Positions 43,012 to 52,177 are shown, counted from the stretch's first letter. The stretch: DNA of 64,000 nt from Beijerinckia indica subsp. indica ATCC 9039 (GCF_000019845.1 NC_010581.1:1059501-1123500), one strand, 5' to 3'. Made by a program: numbers and translations. Notes: generated by a model from the sequence alone, not told the origin.

Positions 43012-45333
43012 ATGTTTGCTCCCCTTGAGCACACTGGTGCAATTGCCAAATCGCCAGCCTCTTCACCTCGCCATAAGAGAAAAAAGCATATTACTCCCTT
43101 GATCGTGGGACTGGGACTTGTGCCAAGTTCCTGTCTGGCACAGGCGACACCATCCAATCTGCCAACCATCGAAGTCGTTGGTAAACGTGACGAGCCACCG
43201 ATGAACCCTATCGACCATACAGCGATGGGGCATGAGGTGAGTGGCGAACGCCTCGCCAGCAAGAGAGTTATTTCGCCCGATACGGCACTCTTGCTGAAAG
43301 AGGTGCCGGGCATAAGCCTCGCCCAGGGAGGCGGCCTATCAAGCCTGCCGGTCATTCATGGCCTCAATGATGACCGCAATGCCATTGAGATCGGCGGCAT
43401 ATCGATCACTTCAGCCTGCGGCAACCATATGAATCCACCACTATCCTATATCGACCCGAGTAATATCTCTAAAATCGAAGTCCTGACGGCGCTTATTCCT
43501 GTCAGCAAAGGCGGCGATTCCATCGGTGGGTCAATCATTGTGACCCCGCGCGAGCCTATCTTTGCGCCTCCTGTCCCCACGCAAGTATCAGTAACTCAGG
43601 ACAACTTGCCAATTCTGGCTTCGGATAATACACCCGTTTTCAGCGGTTCCCTGTCGCTCTTCTATCGTTCGAACAATAAAAATCCGACCATTGCCGGAAC
43701 GGCATCAGCCGCGACTGAGCATTTCAGTGTCAATTATACGGGCGCTTGGACCAAGGCATCGAATTATCACGCAGGTGGTGGCGTCGAGGTCCCCTCGACA
43801 AGCTTTGCGGCGCAAAACCATTCCGCAACCATCGCCTATCGCAAAGAGGATCAATTCATTGCGCTCCGTGCCGCCTATCAGGATATTCCCTACCAGGGCT
43901 TCGTCAATCAGCGCATGGATATGCTGGGAAACAAATCTCTGAATTTCGACTTAACTTACAAAGGTGGCTTCGACTGGGGACGTGCCGAGGCCAATGCCTA
44001 TTACCAACATACACGGCATTACATGAATTTTCTAGCTGACAAGAACGGTGGCATCGAAGCAACATCAACGACCGGAATGCCGATGTATACGAGTGGAACG
44101 GATTTCGGCTATAGGTTCAAGAGCGAGATTCTAGCCAGCCAGATTGATAGCATCCGAATCGGTAATGAGTTTCACGGACAATCGCTCAATGACTGGTGGC
44201 CACCCGTCGCTGGTTCCACGCCCAGCATGGGTTCCATGTCTATGAGCATGAGCAGCATGATGTGCTGCGAAACGTTCCAGAACATCAATAATGGTACACG
44301 TGACAGGCTTGGAACCTACGTCGAATGGGAGAGAAGCTGGACACAAAGCTGGTCGACCCTGATCGGGATACGTAATGATCTCGTCTGGACCAATACGCAG
44401 AATGTCGAGGGGTACAATACCATGATGTATGGTGCAGATGCTGCTCGATTCAATGCCTCCAACCATGCCCGCATGGATATCAATTTTGATGTGACAGCGC
44501 TCGTGCGTTTTGCTCCTGACGCCGGCAGCCTCATCGAGGCCGGCTACACCCGCAAGACACGCTCCCCCAGTCTTTACGAACGTTATACGTGGTCAACGAA
44601 TGCCATGGCTTCGGAAATGAACAACTGGTTTGGTGACGGTAACGGTTACGTCGGCAACATTGCCCTTAAACCAGAGGTTGCGCATACGTTCAGTATCAGT
44701 GCGAGCTGGCGGGACGCGGTCGAAGGAGGTTTTGAGGCGAAGGTCACACCCTATTACATGCATATCGAAAACTATATTGACGTCGATAAGCTGGGCGTGC
44801 TCGGCACTGGCTCCGGCCAGGTCAATCTGCTGCAATTCGCCAATCATGATGCTGAAATTTTTGGTGTCGACTTTTCGGGAAGAGCTCGCCTGTTCCGTTC
44901 AGAGGATGCTGGCACTTTGACGCTCACGGGTGTTGCAAGCTATACACGCGGAAGGCGCCTCGATGACAGCGGCAGCCTCTATCATATGATGCCGATGAAC
45001 GGCAAAGTCGCGATCGAGCATCAGATCCCGTTGCTCGGAGGTGTTCTGACAACAGCTCTCGAAGGAGAAGCAGTTGCGGCAAAGACGAATGTTCAGACCC
45101 TGCGTCTCGAACCGCAAACCCCCGCATATGGCCTGATGAATGTTCGCACCGCCTTTGAATTCGCCAATCTGCGGTTTGATGCCGGCGTCGAAAATCTCTT
45201 CGACCGGCTGTATTATTCACCACTCGGCGGCGTCGATATTGCCAGCTACAAGGCCGGTCTTAATAGCGTCCTACAAACGCCTGTTGCAGGAATAGGCCGC
45301 ACGATCTATGGCGGCATGACCATACGCTTCTGA
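43012..45333 (+). CDS. TonB-dependent receptor, copper (OprC/NosA) type
   Basis: A 773-residue outer-membrane receptor. A signal sequence (HITPLIVGLGLVPSSCLAQA) leads into a plug domain (about 55-185) with SACGNHMNPPLSYIDP, the segment typical of OprC/NosA copper receptors, then a 22-strand barrel ending in IGRTIYGGMTIRF with the C-terminal Phe. An extracellular loop at about 400-415 is remarkably rich in Met and Cys (SMGSMSMSMSSMMCCETF), a plausible copper ligand set. Uptake of copper, energised by TonB, is the likely role. The DUF2946-like gene upstream fits. No TonB/ExbB genes are in the window. Confidence 0.88.
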   Translation: MFAPLEHTGAIAKSPASSPRHKRKKHITPLIVGLGLVPSSCLAQATPSNLPTIEVVGKRDEPPMNPIDHTAMGHEVSGERLASKRVISPDTALLLKEVPGISLAQGGGLSSLPVIHGLNDDRNAIEIGGISITSACGNHMNPPLSYIDPSNISKIEVLTALIPVSKGGDSIGGSIIVTPREPIFAPPVPTQVSVTQDNLPILASDNTPVFSGSLSLFYRSNNKNPTIAGTASAATEHFSVNYTGAWTKASNYHAGGGVEVPSTSFAAQNHSATIAYRKEDQFIALRAAYQDIPYQGFVNQRMDMLGNKSLNFDLTYKGGFDWGRAEANAYYQHTRHYMNFLADKNGGIEATSTTGMPMYTSGTDFGYRFKSEILASQIDSIRIGNEFHGQSLNDWWPPVAGSTPSMGSMSMSMSSMMCCETFQNINNGTRDRLGTYVEWERSWTQSWSTLIGIRNDLVWTNTQNVEGYNTMMYGADAARFNASNHARMDINFDVTALVRFAPDAGSLIEAGYTRKTRSPSLYERYTWSTNAMASEMNNWFGDGNGYVGNIALKPEVAHTFSISASWRDAVEGGFEAKVTPYYMHIENYIDVDKLGVLGTGSGQVNLLQFANHDAEIFGVDFSGRARLFRSEDAGTLTLTGVASYTRGRRLDDSGSLYHMMPMNGKVAIEHQIPLLGGVLTTALEGEAVAAKTNVQTLRLEPQTPAYGLMNVRTAFEFANLRFDAGVENLFDRLYYSPLGGVDIASYKAGLNSVLQTPVAGIGRTIYGGMTIRF

Positions 45334-45360
45334 TAAAGTAGGCGGGCGTGCCGCAAAATT

Positions 45361-45392
45361 GGCCTGTTGACACAGATCAGCGTCAACAGGCC
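45361..45392. terminator. Terminator after the TonB receptor gene
   Basis: Perfect 11-bp stem GGCCTGTTGAC/GTCAACAGGCC with a 10-base loop, followed by TGATCTTT. Located 28 bases after the receptor stop. Confidence 0.8.
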
Positions 45393-45405
45393 TGATCTTT
45401 ATGCT

Positions 45406-45540
45406 TTATTGACCGCTTGCGATTTGGAAGACTTTGACAATCACCAGAATGATGGAGATAACGAGGTAAGCGCGCAAGATCGACATCCAGACACGCTGGC
45501 TGAGGCTCAGTTTGGCTGGGGAAAGCCTGTCGAGTAATGG
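45406..45540 (-). CDS. Small single-helix membrane protein
   Basis: Forty-four residues beginning PLLDRLSPAKLSLSQ and then a single strong hydrophobic helix (ILRAYLVISIILVIVKVFQI). The helix quality and the positive-inside flanks suggest a real gene rather than chance, but no family is recognised. It reads away from the UspA fragment, whose similarity begins at about the same base as this start codon. Confidence 0.4.
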   Translation of the reverse strand, partial: PLLDRLSPAKLSLSQRVWMSILRAYLVISIILVIVKVFQIASGQ

Positions 45541-45787
45541 CATGCGCCATCTCGCCCGCTCTTCGCGGACGCATCTTGGCCGGCACGGCATCTCAGCTGA
45601 ACTGATGGAGGTTTCCTCCGGCGGCAAGCACGTGCCTGATGTGCTCCTGACCTATATCGCGGATTTGCAGGTGGATCTCTTGATTATGGGGGCTTATGGC
45701 CACCCGCGCTTATTCGAATTCATGTTCGGCGGCACAACCCAGTCTCTTCTCGACCGTATAACCATACCCGTTCTGATGTCTCATTAG
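45541..45787 (+). pseudogene. Universal stress protein C-terminal fragment
   Basis: Encodes about 80 residues matching only the end of a UspA domain: RHLARSSRTHLGRHGI, DVLLTYIADLQVDLLIMGAY and GHPRLFEFMFGGTTQSLLDR, then ITIPVLMSH. The ATP-binding G-x2-G-x9-G(S/T) element is recognisable. In alphaproteobacteria such proteins normally have about 280 residues in two tandem Usp domains; the rest is missing upstream, where the receptor terminator and the small membrane gene lie instead. I take it as a truncated remnant. Confidence 0.7.
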
Positions 45788-46085
45788 CGATTGTAGCAGC
45801 CCAAAAGCAGGTCCGCACCTCCTCGAGGTTGCAAAAGATCTTGGCGAAGGGGGCGAGCCCATCATTCATGTGCTGTTATGTTTCTATGTGATCCATTCTT
45901 TGCTGACTAACGATTCAGCTCAAGCATCGAAGAACAGACGGACGCATTCAAGTCTTGTCACTATTCGGATTGCGAGGCTGCATTCAGTTGGTAGGGCAGG
46001 GCAACCAGCAGGCCATCCGCACCTCGAGCGTCGCCTGCAAGGTTATGATCATCTCTAGAAGCCAGGGTGAAAAGGACGAATTCAT
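45788..46085. other. Intergenic region, no gene recognised
   Basis: About 300 bases. A 62-codon frame (45870-46058) has no recognisable feature. The AAAGGA before 46086 is the ribosome site of the next gene. Nothing else seen. Confidence 0.4.
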
Positions 46086-46307
46086 ATGCGTAAAATGATC
46101 GTGACAATCCTTTGTGTCGGATCGCTCATCGCCGCTCCCGTGGCTGCTGAGGCCAAGGGATGTATTAAAGGCGCTATTGTCGGGGGCATAGCTGGCCATT
46201 ATGCCGGTCATCATGCCGTTCTGGGCGCTGCGGCAGGATGTCTGGCGGGCCGTCACTTGGCCAAGAAGAAGGCAGAAAGCTCTCAGCATCCGTCTGCCGA
46301 GCATTAA
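46086..46307 (+). CDS. Small exported glycine-zipper-like protein
   Basis: Seventy-three residues: a signal peptide (KMIVTILCVGSLIAAPVAAEA), then a Gly/Ala-rich segment GAIVGGIAGHYAGHHAVLG with GxxxG spacing, a single pair of Cys (GCIKG, GCLAG) and a basic His-containing tail. AAAGGA lies about 9 bases upstream. Similar short proteins occur singly in alphaproteobacteria; their role in the envelope is unknown. Confidence 0.7.
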   Translation: MRKMIVTILCVGSLIAAPVAAEAKGCIKGAIVGGIAGHYAGHHAVLGAAAGCLAGRHLAKKKAESSQHPSAEH

Positions 46308-46349
46308 CTCCATTATCGTCGATTATTTCTGACTGTTGTGGTGAGCAGG

Positions 46350-46558
46350 TGGATATAGGGAGCGTTCTATCGCTGTGCTGGCGGCTTAGCCCGGCCCTTG
46401 TGATAGGCGGCATCTTGCTTGGCTATCGCTTTGCCCCGCGTTTGCCCGTTTCATTAGTCGCGATCGTTGGGACGACACCTCATGAGGCCGTTGCTGCCGT
46501 CGAACGCAGGACCCCAAAAATGGGTGTAGATGAGCCTTCTCCAAAAGCTCAATCTTAA
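46350..46558 (+). pseudogene. Possible transporter fragment (SulP-like)
   Basis: The frame ending at 46558 reads SPALVIGGILLGYRFAPRLP and VSLVAIVGTT, a single membrane helix plus PRLP motif resembling the middle of SulP-type anion permeases. It has no own start or upstream domain and is followed by charged sequence. Similarity is short, so this is a low-confidence call of a decayed gene piece. Confidence 0.25.
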
Positions 46559-46649
46559 AAAACCGCTCTGCCGGCGATGTTGCTGGTCATCAGGTTGACC
46601 ATCAGCAGGTGGAATAGAAGCAGCCGCACAAAGCGGCGAAAAACAGATA

Positions 46650-47576
46650 CTACGGTGTCGATGCAGCGATCGTCCACGGCGCCACGCCGGTCGCGAAGCG
46701 GCGTGTAAGAAAATCCAGCAGAACCTGGGTGCGGATCGCGCGAGGTCCGGCAGGCGTTATGAGGTTCAGCGCCAAAGGTGAGGAGGTCCAGTCGGTCAGG
46801 ACGGCGATGAGGCGCCCAGCCTTGACGGCCTGCCACGCGATGAAGTCCGGTTGAAGCGCGATCCCTTCGCCGGCCTCAAGCGAGGCACACAGAGCTTCAG
46901 CATTGTTGGAACTCAAGCGGGCATTGATACTGACACTCTCCTCCACGCCTTTGGTATCTTTGAAGTGCCAGATCTCGCCGCTCATGAGATAGTTGTAGCT
47001 GAGGCAGGCATGGCTCGCGAGGTCGCGCGGCCGCAGCGGCGTTCCATGGCGTTCAAAATAGCTTGGCGTACCCACGACCCAGCGATGCACTGGGCAGAGC
47101 CGCCGCGCGAGTAGGCTTGAATCCGGTAAGTCCGCGATGCGCAGCGCGACGTCGATCCCGCTAGCCACCAGATCGACCATGCGATCGTCGAGTTGGAGAT
47201 CGATCGATACGTTCGGATACATTGCCAGGAACTCCGGCAAAACCGGCGAGACATGGCGTAATCCGAAGGACATAGGTGCTGCAAGCCTGATCTTGCCGCG
47301 CGGCGTTGCCGATTTGGCCTGGGCCTCCGCTTCAATAGCCTCACCCTCGGCGAGGATCTGAGCAGCGCGGATCGCTAGAACTCTGCCGGTCTCAGTCAAG
47401 GAAAAGCGACGCGATGTCCGATGAATCAATCGTTCACCAAAGCGCGCTTCGAGGCGACCCAAAGCTTTCGAAACCGTGGGCCCTGTAATCCCGAGTTCGG
47501 CTGCCGCCGCTGCGAAAGAGCCGGTTTCCACCACCTTGGCGAAAATAGCCCAGGCTTCGAGGTCCGGTAAAGCCAT
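46650..47576 (-). CDS. LysR family transcriptional regulator
   Basis: A 308-residue LTTR. The HTH (about 1-62) reads LEAWAIFAKVVETGSFAAAA, LGITGPTVSKALGRLEARFG and LIHRTSRRFSLTETG. The substrate domain (about 92-295) contains GKIRLAAPMSFGLRHVSPVL and DRMVDLVASGIDVALRIADL, typical of the group with PBP2 CrgA-like domains. Effector unknown. Its likely target would be a gene upstream; the next plus-strand gene with a promoter is the PQQ dehydrogenase about 570 bases away, with a transposase remnant between. No operator was identified. Confidence 0.9.
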   Translation of the reverse strand: MALPDLEAWAIFAKVVETGSFAAAAAELGITGPTVSKALGRLEARFGERLIHRTSRRFSLTETGRVLAIRAAQILAEGEAIEAEAQAKSATPRGKIRLAAPMSFGLRHVSPVLPEFLAMYPNVSIDLQLDDRMVDLVASGIDVALRIADLPDSSLLARRLCPVHRWVVGTPSYFERHGTPLRPRDLASHACLSYNYLMSGEIWHFKDTKGVEESVSINARLSSNNAEALCASLEAGEGIALQPDFIAWQAVKAGRLIAVLTDWTSSPLALNLITPAGPRAIRTQVLLDFLTRRFATGVAPWTIAASTP

Positions 47577-47654
47577 GAGATATCCTAAAGAACTGGAACT
47601 GATGTCATTCCATTATTTCTCTTTTCTTCGATACAGTCGAGGTTCATTTTCCAG

Positions 47655-47688
47655 CTCCTGAAAGGGACAGGTTCATCCCTTTCAGGAG
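47655..47688. repeat. Perfect 13-bp inverted repeat
   Basis: CTCCTGAAAGGGA/TCCCTTTCAGGAG around an 8-base loop, between the LysR gene start and the transposase remnant. Could be a hairpin or a mobile-element end. Confidence 0.6.
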
Positions 47689-47744
47689 TTGAAGATGATC
47701 AAACCCAGGCCGTTTGCTGAATTGGGTGGAGCCCCGAATCTTCG

Positions 47745-47905
47745 CCGAGATCGGTAATCATTTGGTGGACTTTATCAATGCATACACCTATGGCCGATGA
47801 CTCAAGGCATTGAAGGGCCTCACGCGGTTTAAAGACATTCGTAAACTCTGAACAAAAGAGCCAGAAGGTTCACGCTGGAGCTCTCAATCAATGCATGGGA
47901 CCTAG
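47745..47905 (+). pseudogene. IS481-type transposase C-terminal remnant
   Basis: With stops ignored, the sequence reads HLVDFINAYTYGR-stop-LKALKGLT, then KDIRKL-stop-TKEPEGS and a tail like NQCMGP. This corresponds to the end of IS481-family transposases (LVDF..AYN.ARRLK.LKGLTPYEFICK.WTKEPERF). Two in-frame stops and the absence of the catalytic DDE region show it is dead. Immediately downstream is an AGAGCAATTTCCGAT repeat-like element. Confidence 0.7.
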
Positions 47906-47960
47906 AGCAATTTCCGATCAAATAGAATCGGAAATAGGTCACTATTGCATTGTTTATAGC
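47903..47960. repeat. AGAGCAATTTCCGAT...ATCGGAAAT repeat-like element
   Basis: Inverted ATTTCCGAT/ATCGGAAAT pair flanked by AGAGCA and TTGCATTGTT, of a type scattered in Rhizobiales intergenic DNA. Distinct from the repeat at 12216. Confidence 0.45.
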
Positions 47961-48141
47961 GCATATTCTTATCCAAAAAGCCCCCAGCTTTTTCGGAATA
48001 TGTTCTCACAGCGGCCGGCTCTCGAAGACTCGATGGCCCCCGAATAATCGGCCACATCAATCATTGAAGGCCAACACAAGAGTAACGCACGCGATTGTGG
48101 CGCGCGATTGCGTGCGATCGTCTATCTCTAAGGAGTGCACA

Positions 48142-49767
48142 ATGAGTGCCAAAGCCTTTGCATTCGGAAGCGTTTCTATTCTGTCTCTAGCGACCGGTGC
48201 CGCGCTGGCGGCGGGTCCGACGCAACAGGAGCTGAATAACGCCACCACGGATAGTGCCAACTGGCCGTATGTGGATCACGACTATCGCGGCCAACGTTAT
48301 ACGCCGCTTGATCAGATCAATGCGAAGAATGCTGCCGATCTCACACAGATCTGCGCCTACAGCTTCCCGGAGAAAATGCCGGCGCAAACCGCGCCGATCG
48401 TCTATAACGGCACCATCTTCGCGACGACCACGCACTATACCGTGGCGATTGATGGTGCGAACTGCAAGGTGATTTGGCAATCCGAATGGAAGCCGCGGGA
48501 TCATGAGACGTTCGTCACCCATCGGGGCGCCGCTATCAAAGATGGCAAAGTCGTGCGCGGGACCGCTGACGGTTATCTCCTTGCATTGGATGCCGAGACC
48601 GGCAAAGTGCTGTGGTCGCGGCAGGTTGTGAAGCCCAGCGACGGCTATTTCTTCAGCATGCCGCCACTCATCTACGATGACCTCGTGCTGATTGGCCCGG
48701 CGGGATCTGAGTTCGCCAGCAAGGGTTGGGTTGGCGCCTTCCGGCTGAGCGATGGCGAACCCGTGTGGACGTTCAACACGGTGCCGGACCCCGATGAGCC
48801 GGGTGCGGAAACATGGGGTAGCGATCCCAACGTTCTAAAACACGGGGGTGGCAATCTCTGGACACCCATGTCGTTCGACGTGGAAAAGGGCTTGCTGTAT
48901 GTGCCAGTCGGCAATCCGGCACCCGACTTCTATGATAAAAATCGCCCGGGCGATAATCTCTACACGGACTCGGTTGTGGCGTTGGATGTCCGCACCGGTA
49001 AGCTGGCGTGGTACTATCAAGCGATCCCGCATGATGTGCGAGACTACGACTTGAGTCATGCCGCGCCGGTTTTCACGATCGAGGTCGATGGCCAGAAGCG
49101 CACGCTCATTGCCCTGAATGGCAAGGACGGCCTGATGCAGGTGTTGGATCGTGACACGCGCAAGGTGCTTTACAGCGTTCCCTTCACCACACGGGAGAAC
49201 GCCGATGGTCCGATCAGCAGCTTGTCCAAGCGCATATGTCCCGGCCTTTTGGGCGGCCATGAGTGGAATGGAGGCGCTTACAGCCCACAGCTCAGCACAT
49301 TGTTTATGCCGGCGACAGACTGGTGCAATCAGATCCAGCCGGCGGCGGAGCAGCCAAACCCGGAAGGCGAGAACAAGCGAGGCCAGTTTTTCGGTGGCAA
49401 GTTCCAGTTCGAGCCCTGGGCCAACGCGCGTGGCTGGCTTACCGCGTTCGACGCCGCGACGGGTCAGAAGCGCTGGCAGTACCAGTCTGGCAAGCCAATA
49501 ATCGGCAGCGTGGCGGCTACAGGCGGCGACCTGGTCTTCGTCGGAGAGCTCACTGGCGACTTTCTCGCCTTCGACGCGAAGGACGGCAAAATTGTCTTCA
49601 AGCATAGCCTTGGCGGCCCTGCCGCAGGGGGCGTGGTCAGTTACGCTTCTGGCGCCAAGCAATATGTTGCCGTGGTCTCTGGTTTCGTGGGTGGCTATTA
49701 CAACCAGATGGCGCCAGAGATTGGCGGCGGAAATCCGACCATCACGGTCTTCGCACTAAAACCGTAA
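48142..49767 (+). CDS. PQQ-dependent (quinoprotein) dehydrogenase
   Basis: A 541-residue periplasmic eight-bladed quinoprotein oxidising an alcohol, sugar or aldehyde and passing electrons to a separate cytochrome. Signal peptide: FAFGSVSILSLATGAALA. Propeller repeats with the Trp-docking pattern are seen (DAETGKVLWSRQ, DVRTGKLAWYYQ, DAATGQKRWQY, DAKDGKI). The active-site region reads AIPHDVRDYDLSHAAPVF: Asp-Tyr-Asp, with the catalytic Asp followed two residues on by another Asp, as in lanthanide-dependent XoxF/PedH-type enzymes. The vicinal Cys-Cys of methanol dehydrogenases is absent and there is no cytochrome c domain. Start fixed by AAGGAG six bases before ATG 48142. No pqq or cytochrome genes adjoin. 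Confidence 0.88.
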   Translation: MSAKAFAFGSVSILSLATGAALAAGPTQQELNNATTDSANWPYVDHDYRGQRYTPLDQINAKNAADLTQICAYSFPEKMPAQTAPIVYNGTIFATTTHYTVAIDGANCKVIWQSEWKPRDHETFVTHRGAAIKDGKVVRGTADGYLLALDAETGKVLWSRQVVKPSDGYFFSMPPLIYDDLVLIGPAGSEFASKGWVGAFRLSDGEPVWTFNTVPDPDEPGAETWGSDPNVLKHGGGNLWTPMSFDVEKGLLYVPVGNPAPDFYDKNRPGDNLYTDSVVALDVRTGKLAWYYQAIPHDVRDYDLSHAAPVFTIEVDGQKRTLIALNGKDGLMQVLDRDTRKVLYSVPFTTRENADGPISSLSKRICPGLLGGHEWNGGAYSPQLSTLFMPATDWCNQIQPAAEQPNPEGENKRGQFFGGKFQFEPWANARGWLTAFDAATGQKRWQYQSGKPIIGSVAATGGDLVFVGELTGDFLAFDAKDGKIVFKHSLGGPAAGGVVSYASGAKQYVAVVSGFVGGYYNQMAPEIGGGNPTITVFALKP

Positions 49768-49956
49768 CCGGGCGGCGACATTCGTCAACTCTTACCTCAC
49801 TCGATCAACTTGCGAACGCGGTCGGCAAAGCGCTCCGGCTGCGTTCGCGGACGGAGCTAGCCATACGTTAACGTCGTGCCGGCACACCTTTCTGGCATAC
49901 ATCTGAATTTTCCTGGCTTTGGCCATATCGTTCGCGTTGGGGAAGAGCGTATTCAC

Positions 49957-51144
49957 ATGCAAATCACTCAACCCGCAAGTGCCGCGACGACATCGGTCGG
50001 CAAGGGGCTTCTCTTCGCAATGGCTGCTTCTTGCGGCATCGCTGTCGCCAACATCTATTACAATCAGCCGATGCTCGGCGTGATCGAAGACTCTTTTGAT
50101 CATGCAGGCGCAGCCGGGCTCATCCCGACTGCGACGCAACTCGGCTATGCGGCTGGCTTGTTCCTGCTCGTGCCACTTGGGGATCTGGTCGAGCGGCGTA
50201 GGCTCATTGTCATGCAATTCGCTTTGCTCGGCATCGTCCTTGCCCTGGCTGGTCTCGCCCCCTCGGCTTGGACGCTGGTCATCGCGTCTTTGTGTATCGG
50301 CTTTGCCGCAACGGTGGCGCAGCAGATCATCCCGTTCGCGGCATCCCTCGCGCCCGCCAGTGAACGCGGCGCCGTGATCGGAACGGTGATGGGAGGTCTG
50401 CTGTGCGGAATCCTTCTCAGCCGGACGCTTGCCGGCTATGTCGCGACATATTTTGGCTGGCGTGAAATGTTCTGGATTGGTGTCCCGCTTGCCTTAATCG
50501 GCGGTGTGTTGATGCGTGTTGTATTGCCTTTGAGCCAGATCTCCTCGGATATCCGCTATCCGGCTCTCATCCGATCATTGGCGGGCCTTTGGCAGGATGA
50601 GCCGATCCTGCGCCAGGTGACGATCGTGCAGGCGGCTCTGTTTGCATCGTTCACCGCATTTTGGACGATCCTGGCGTTGCGCCTGCAAGGCGCGGCATTT
50701 CATCTTGGCGCGGATGTAGCGGGTCTCTTTGGTTTCGTTGGCGCGGTTGGCATCCTTGCCGCTCCGATGGCTGGGCATCTTGCCGATCGGCGTGGGCCTC
50801 GCCCTGTCGTCTTGCTTGGACTTGGTTCAGTCCTGCTGGCTTGGATCCTTTTCGGCGTTTGGACGAGCTTGGTGGGCCTCGTGGTGGGTGTCGTTGTCTT
50901 GGATTTTGGTATGCAGAGCGCATTGGTTTCTCACCAACACATGGTTTTTGCCTTGCGTCCTGAGGCGCGCAGCCGTCTGAACACAATCTTCATGAGCGGG
51001 ATGTTCGTCGGTGGGGCGATTGGATCCGCCGGCGCGACCTTCGCCTGGAATATCGCCGATTGGCCGGGTGTATGCGTTTATGGCACTGGGCTCGCCTTGT
51101 TCGCGCTTGCTGTTCGATTGCTTGGCGGCCAGCCCGCTCGTTGA
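49957..51144 (+). CDS. MFS transporter
   Basis: A 395-residue 12-helix major facilitator. Conserved parts are ANIYYNQPMLGVIEDSF in helix 1, the loop motif GDLVERRRLIVMQFALLG (motif A) and a second one HLADRRGPRPVVLLGLG in the second half. It resembles YnfM/arabinose-efflux-type drug or sugar exporters; substrate unknown. The ATG at 49957 is preceded by GGGGAAGAG; the frame is open further up without support. The next gene, a dehalogenase-like hydrolase, follows on the same strand after about 130 bases, so joint transcription is possible. Confidence 0.88.
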   Translation: MQITQPASAATTSVGKGLLFAMAASCGIAVANIYYNQPMLGVIEDSFDHAGAAGLIPTATQLGYAAGLFLLVPLGDLVERRRLIVMQFALLGIVLALAGLAPSAWTLVIASLCIGFAATVAQQIIPFAASLAPASERGAVIGTVMGGLLCGILLSRTLAGYVATYFGWREMFWIGVPLALIGGVLMRVVLPLSQISSDIRYPALIRSLAGLWQDEPILRQVTIVQAALFASFTAFWTILALRLQGAAFHLGADVAGLFGFVGAVGILAAPMAGHLADRRGPRPVVLLGLGSVLLAWILFGVWTSLVGLVVGVVVLDFGMQSALVSHQHMVFALRPEARSRLNTIFMSGMFVGGAIGSAGATFAWNIADWPGVCVYGTGLALFALAVRLLGGQPAR

Positions 51145-51271
51145 TGTCTCTTCGCTTCTTTCGTGTCGGGCGTACGGTACTGACGACTTTCCGTGCGGAT
51201 TGAACATGATGAAAAATCGCTCGGCAAGAGAATCTGTTTCCTTGCACTTGCATGGTATGAGGGATTTTCCG

Positions 51272-52135
51272 ATGATTGAAATCCGCCACAAGACGGTCCA
51301 TGCCAATGGCATACGCCAGCACTATCTTGAGGTTGGCAATGGTCCGCCCATCGTATTGCTCCATGGATTTCCTGAAACGAGCTATGCATGGCGCCATCAG
51401 ATTCCCGTGCTCGCCGAACATTACCGGGTGATTGCGCCGGACCTGCGCGGTTATGGCGAAACGGACAAGCCCGCGGCAGGTTATGACAAACGCACGATGG
51501 CGCTCGACATCGTCGCATTGCTCAAAGCTCTCGATATCCCCAAGATCGCGCTCATCGGCCATGATCGTGGTGCGCGTGTAGCCACGCGTTTCGCCAAGGA
51601 TCATCCAGCTCTCCTTGATCGCTTGGTCGTGATGGATAATGTGCCAACACGGATCGTCGCACGAAGCGTAAACGCGCAAGTTGCCAAGGCATATTGGTTT
51701 TTCTTCTTTCACCTCGTGCCGGATTTACCCGAAGCGCTGATCGCTGGCCGGGAGGATTTGTGGCTACGGCATTTCTTCTCCGATTGGTGTTACAACCCTC
51801 ACACAATCTCGGGGGAAGCGTTCGACACTTATGTTCAGGCCTATCGGCGGCCCGGTGCGGTACGCGGGGCGATGGCGGATTACCGGGCCAATCTCGAGGA
51901 TAATGCGCAAGATCAGATCGATGCCGACGTGAAAATCACCTGTCCCGTCCTTTCGCTCTGGGGAGAGGATTTCGAAGCCGTCGGCAAAATGTTCGATATG
52001 CCTTCCATCTGGGCCGAGATGGCACACAATCTTCGCGCCGAACCGATCGCGCAATGTGGTCACCTGCCACATGAGGAACAGCCCGAGCGCGTGAACAAGC
52101 TGCTGCTGGAATTTCTCGATGGTTGGGCTGGTTGA
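51272..52135 (+). CDS. Alpha/beta hydrolase, haloacetate dehalogenase / epoxide hydrolase family
   Basis: A 287-residue alpha/beta hydrolase with an Asp nucleophile. Oxyanion motif LLHGFPETSYAWRHQ, then APDLRGYGETDKPA, nucleophile elbow GHDRGARVATRFAKDHP (Asp about 106), cap domain about 140-215, acid in LWGEDFEAVGKMFD and His in CGHLPHEEQPERV. GHDRG followed by RV is typical of fluoroacetate dehalogenases; the halide-binding Trp and carboxylate Arg cannot be confirmed by eye, so a defluorinase role is only possible. GAGGGA precedes ATG 51272. It is followed after 42 bases by a MaoC-type gene. Confidence 0.82.
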   Translation: MIEIRHKTVHANGIRQHYLEVGNGPPIVLLHGFPETSYAWRHQIPVLAEHYRVIAPDLRGYGETDKPAAGYDKRTMALDIVALLKALDIPKIALIGHDRGARVATRFAKDHPALLDRLVVMDNVPTRIVARSVNAQVAKAYWFFFFHLVPDLPEALIAGREDLWLRHFFSDWCYNPHTISGEAFDTYVQAYRRPGAVRGAMADYRANLEDNAQDQIDADVKITCPVLSLWGEDFEAVGKMFDMPSIWAEMAHNLRAEPIAQCGHLPHEEQPERVNKLLLEFLDGWAG

Positions 52136-52177
52136 ACCGTATCAACGTCGAACCTGACATCAGATGGAGAGAAAAAA

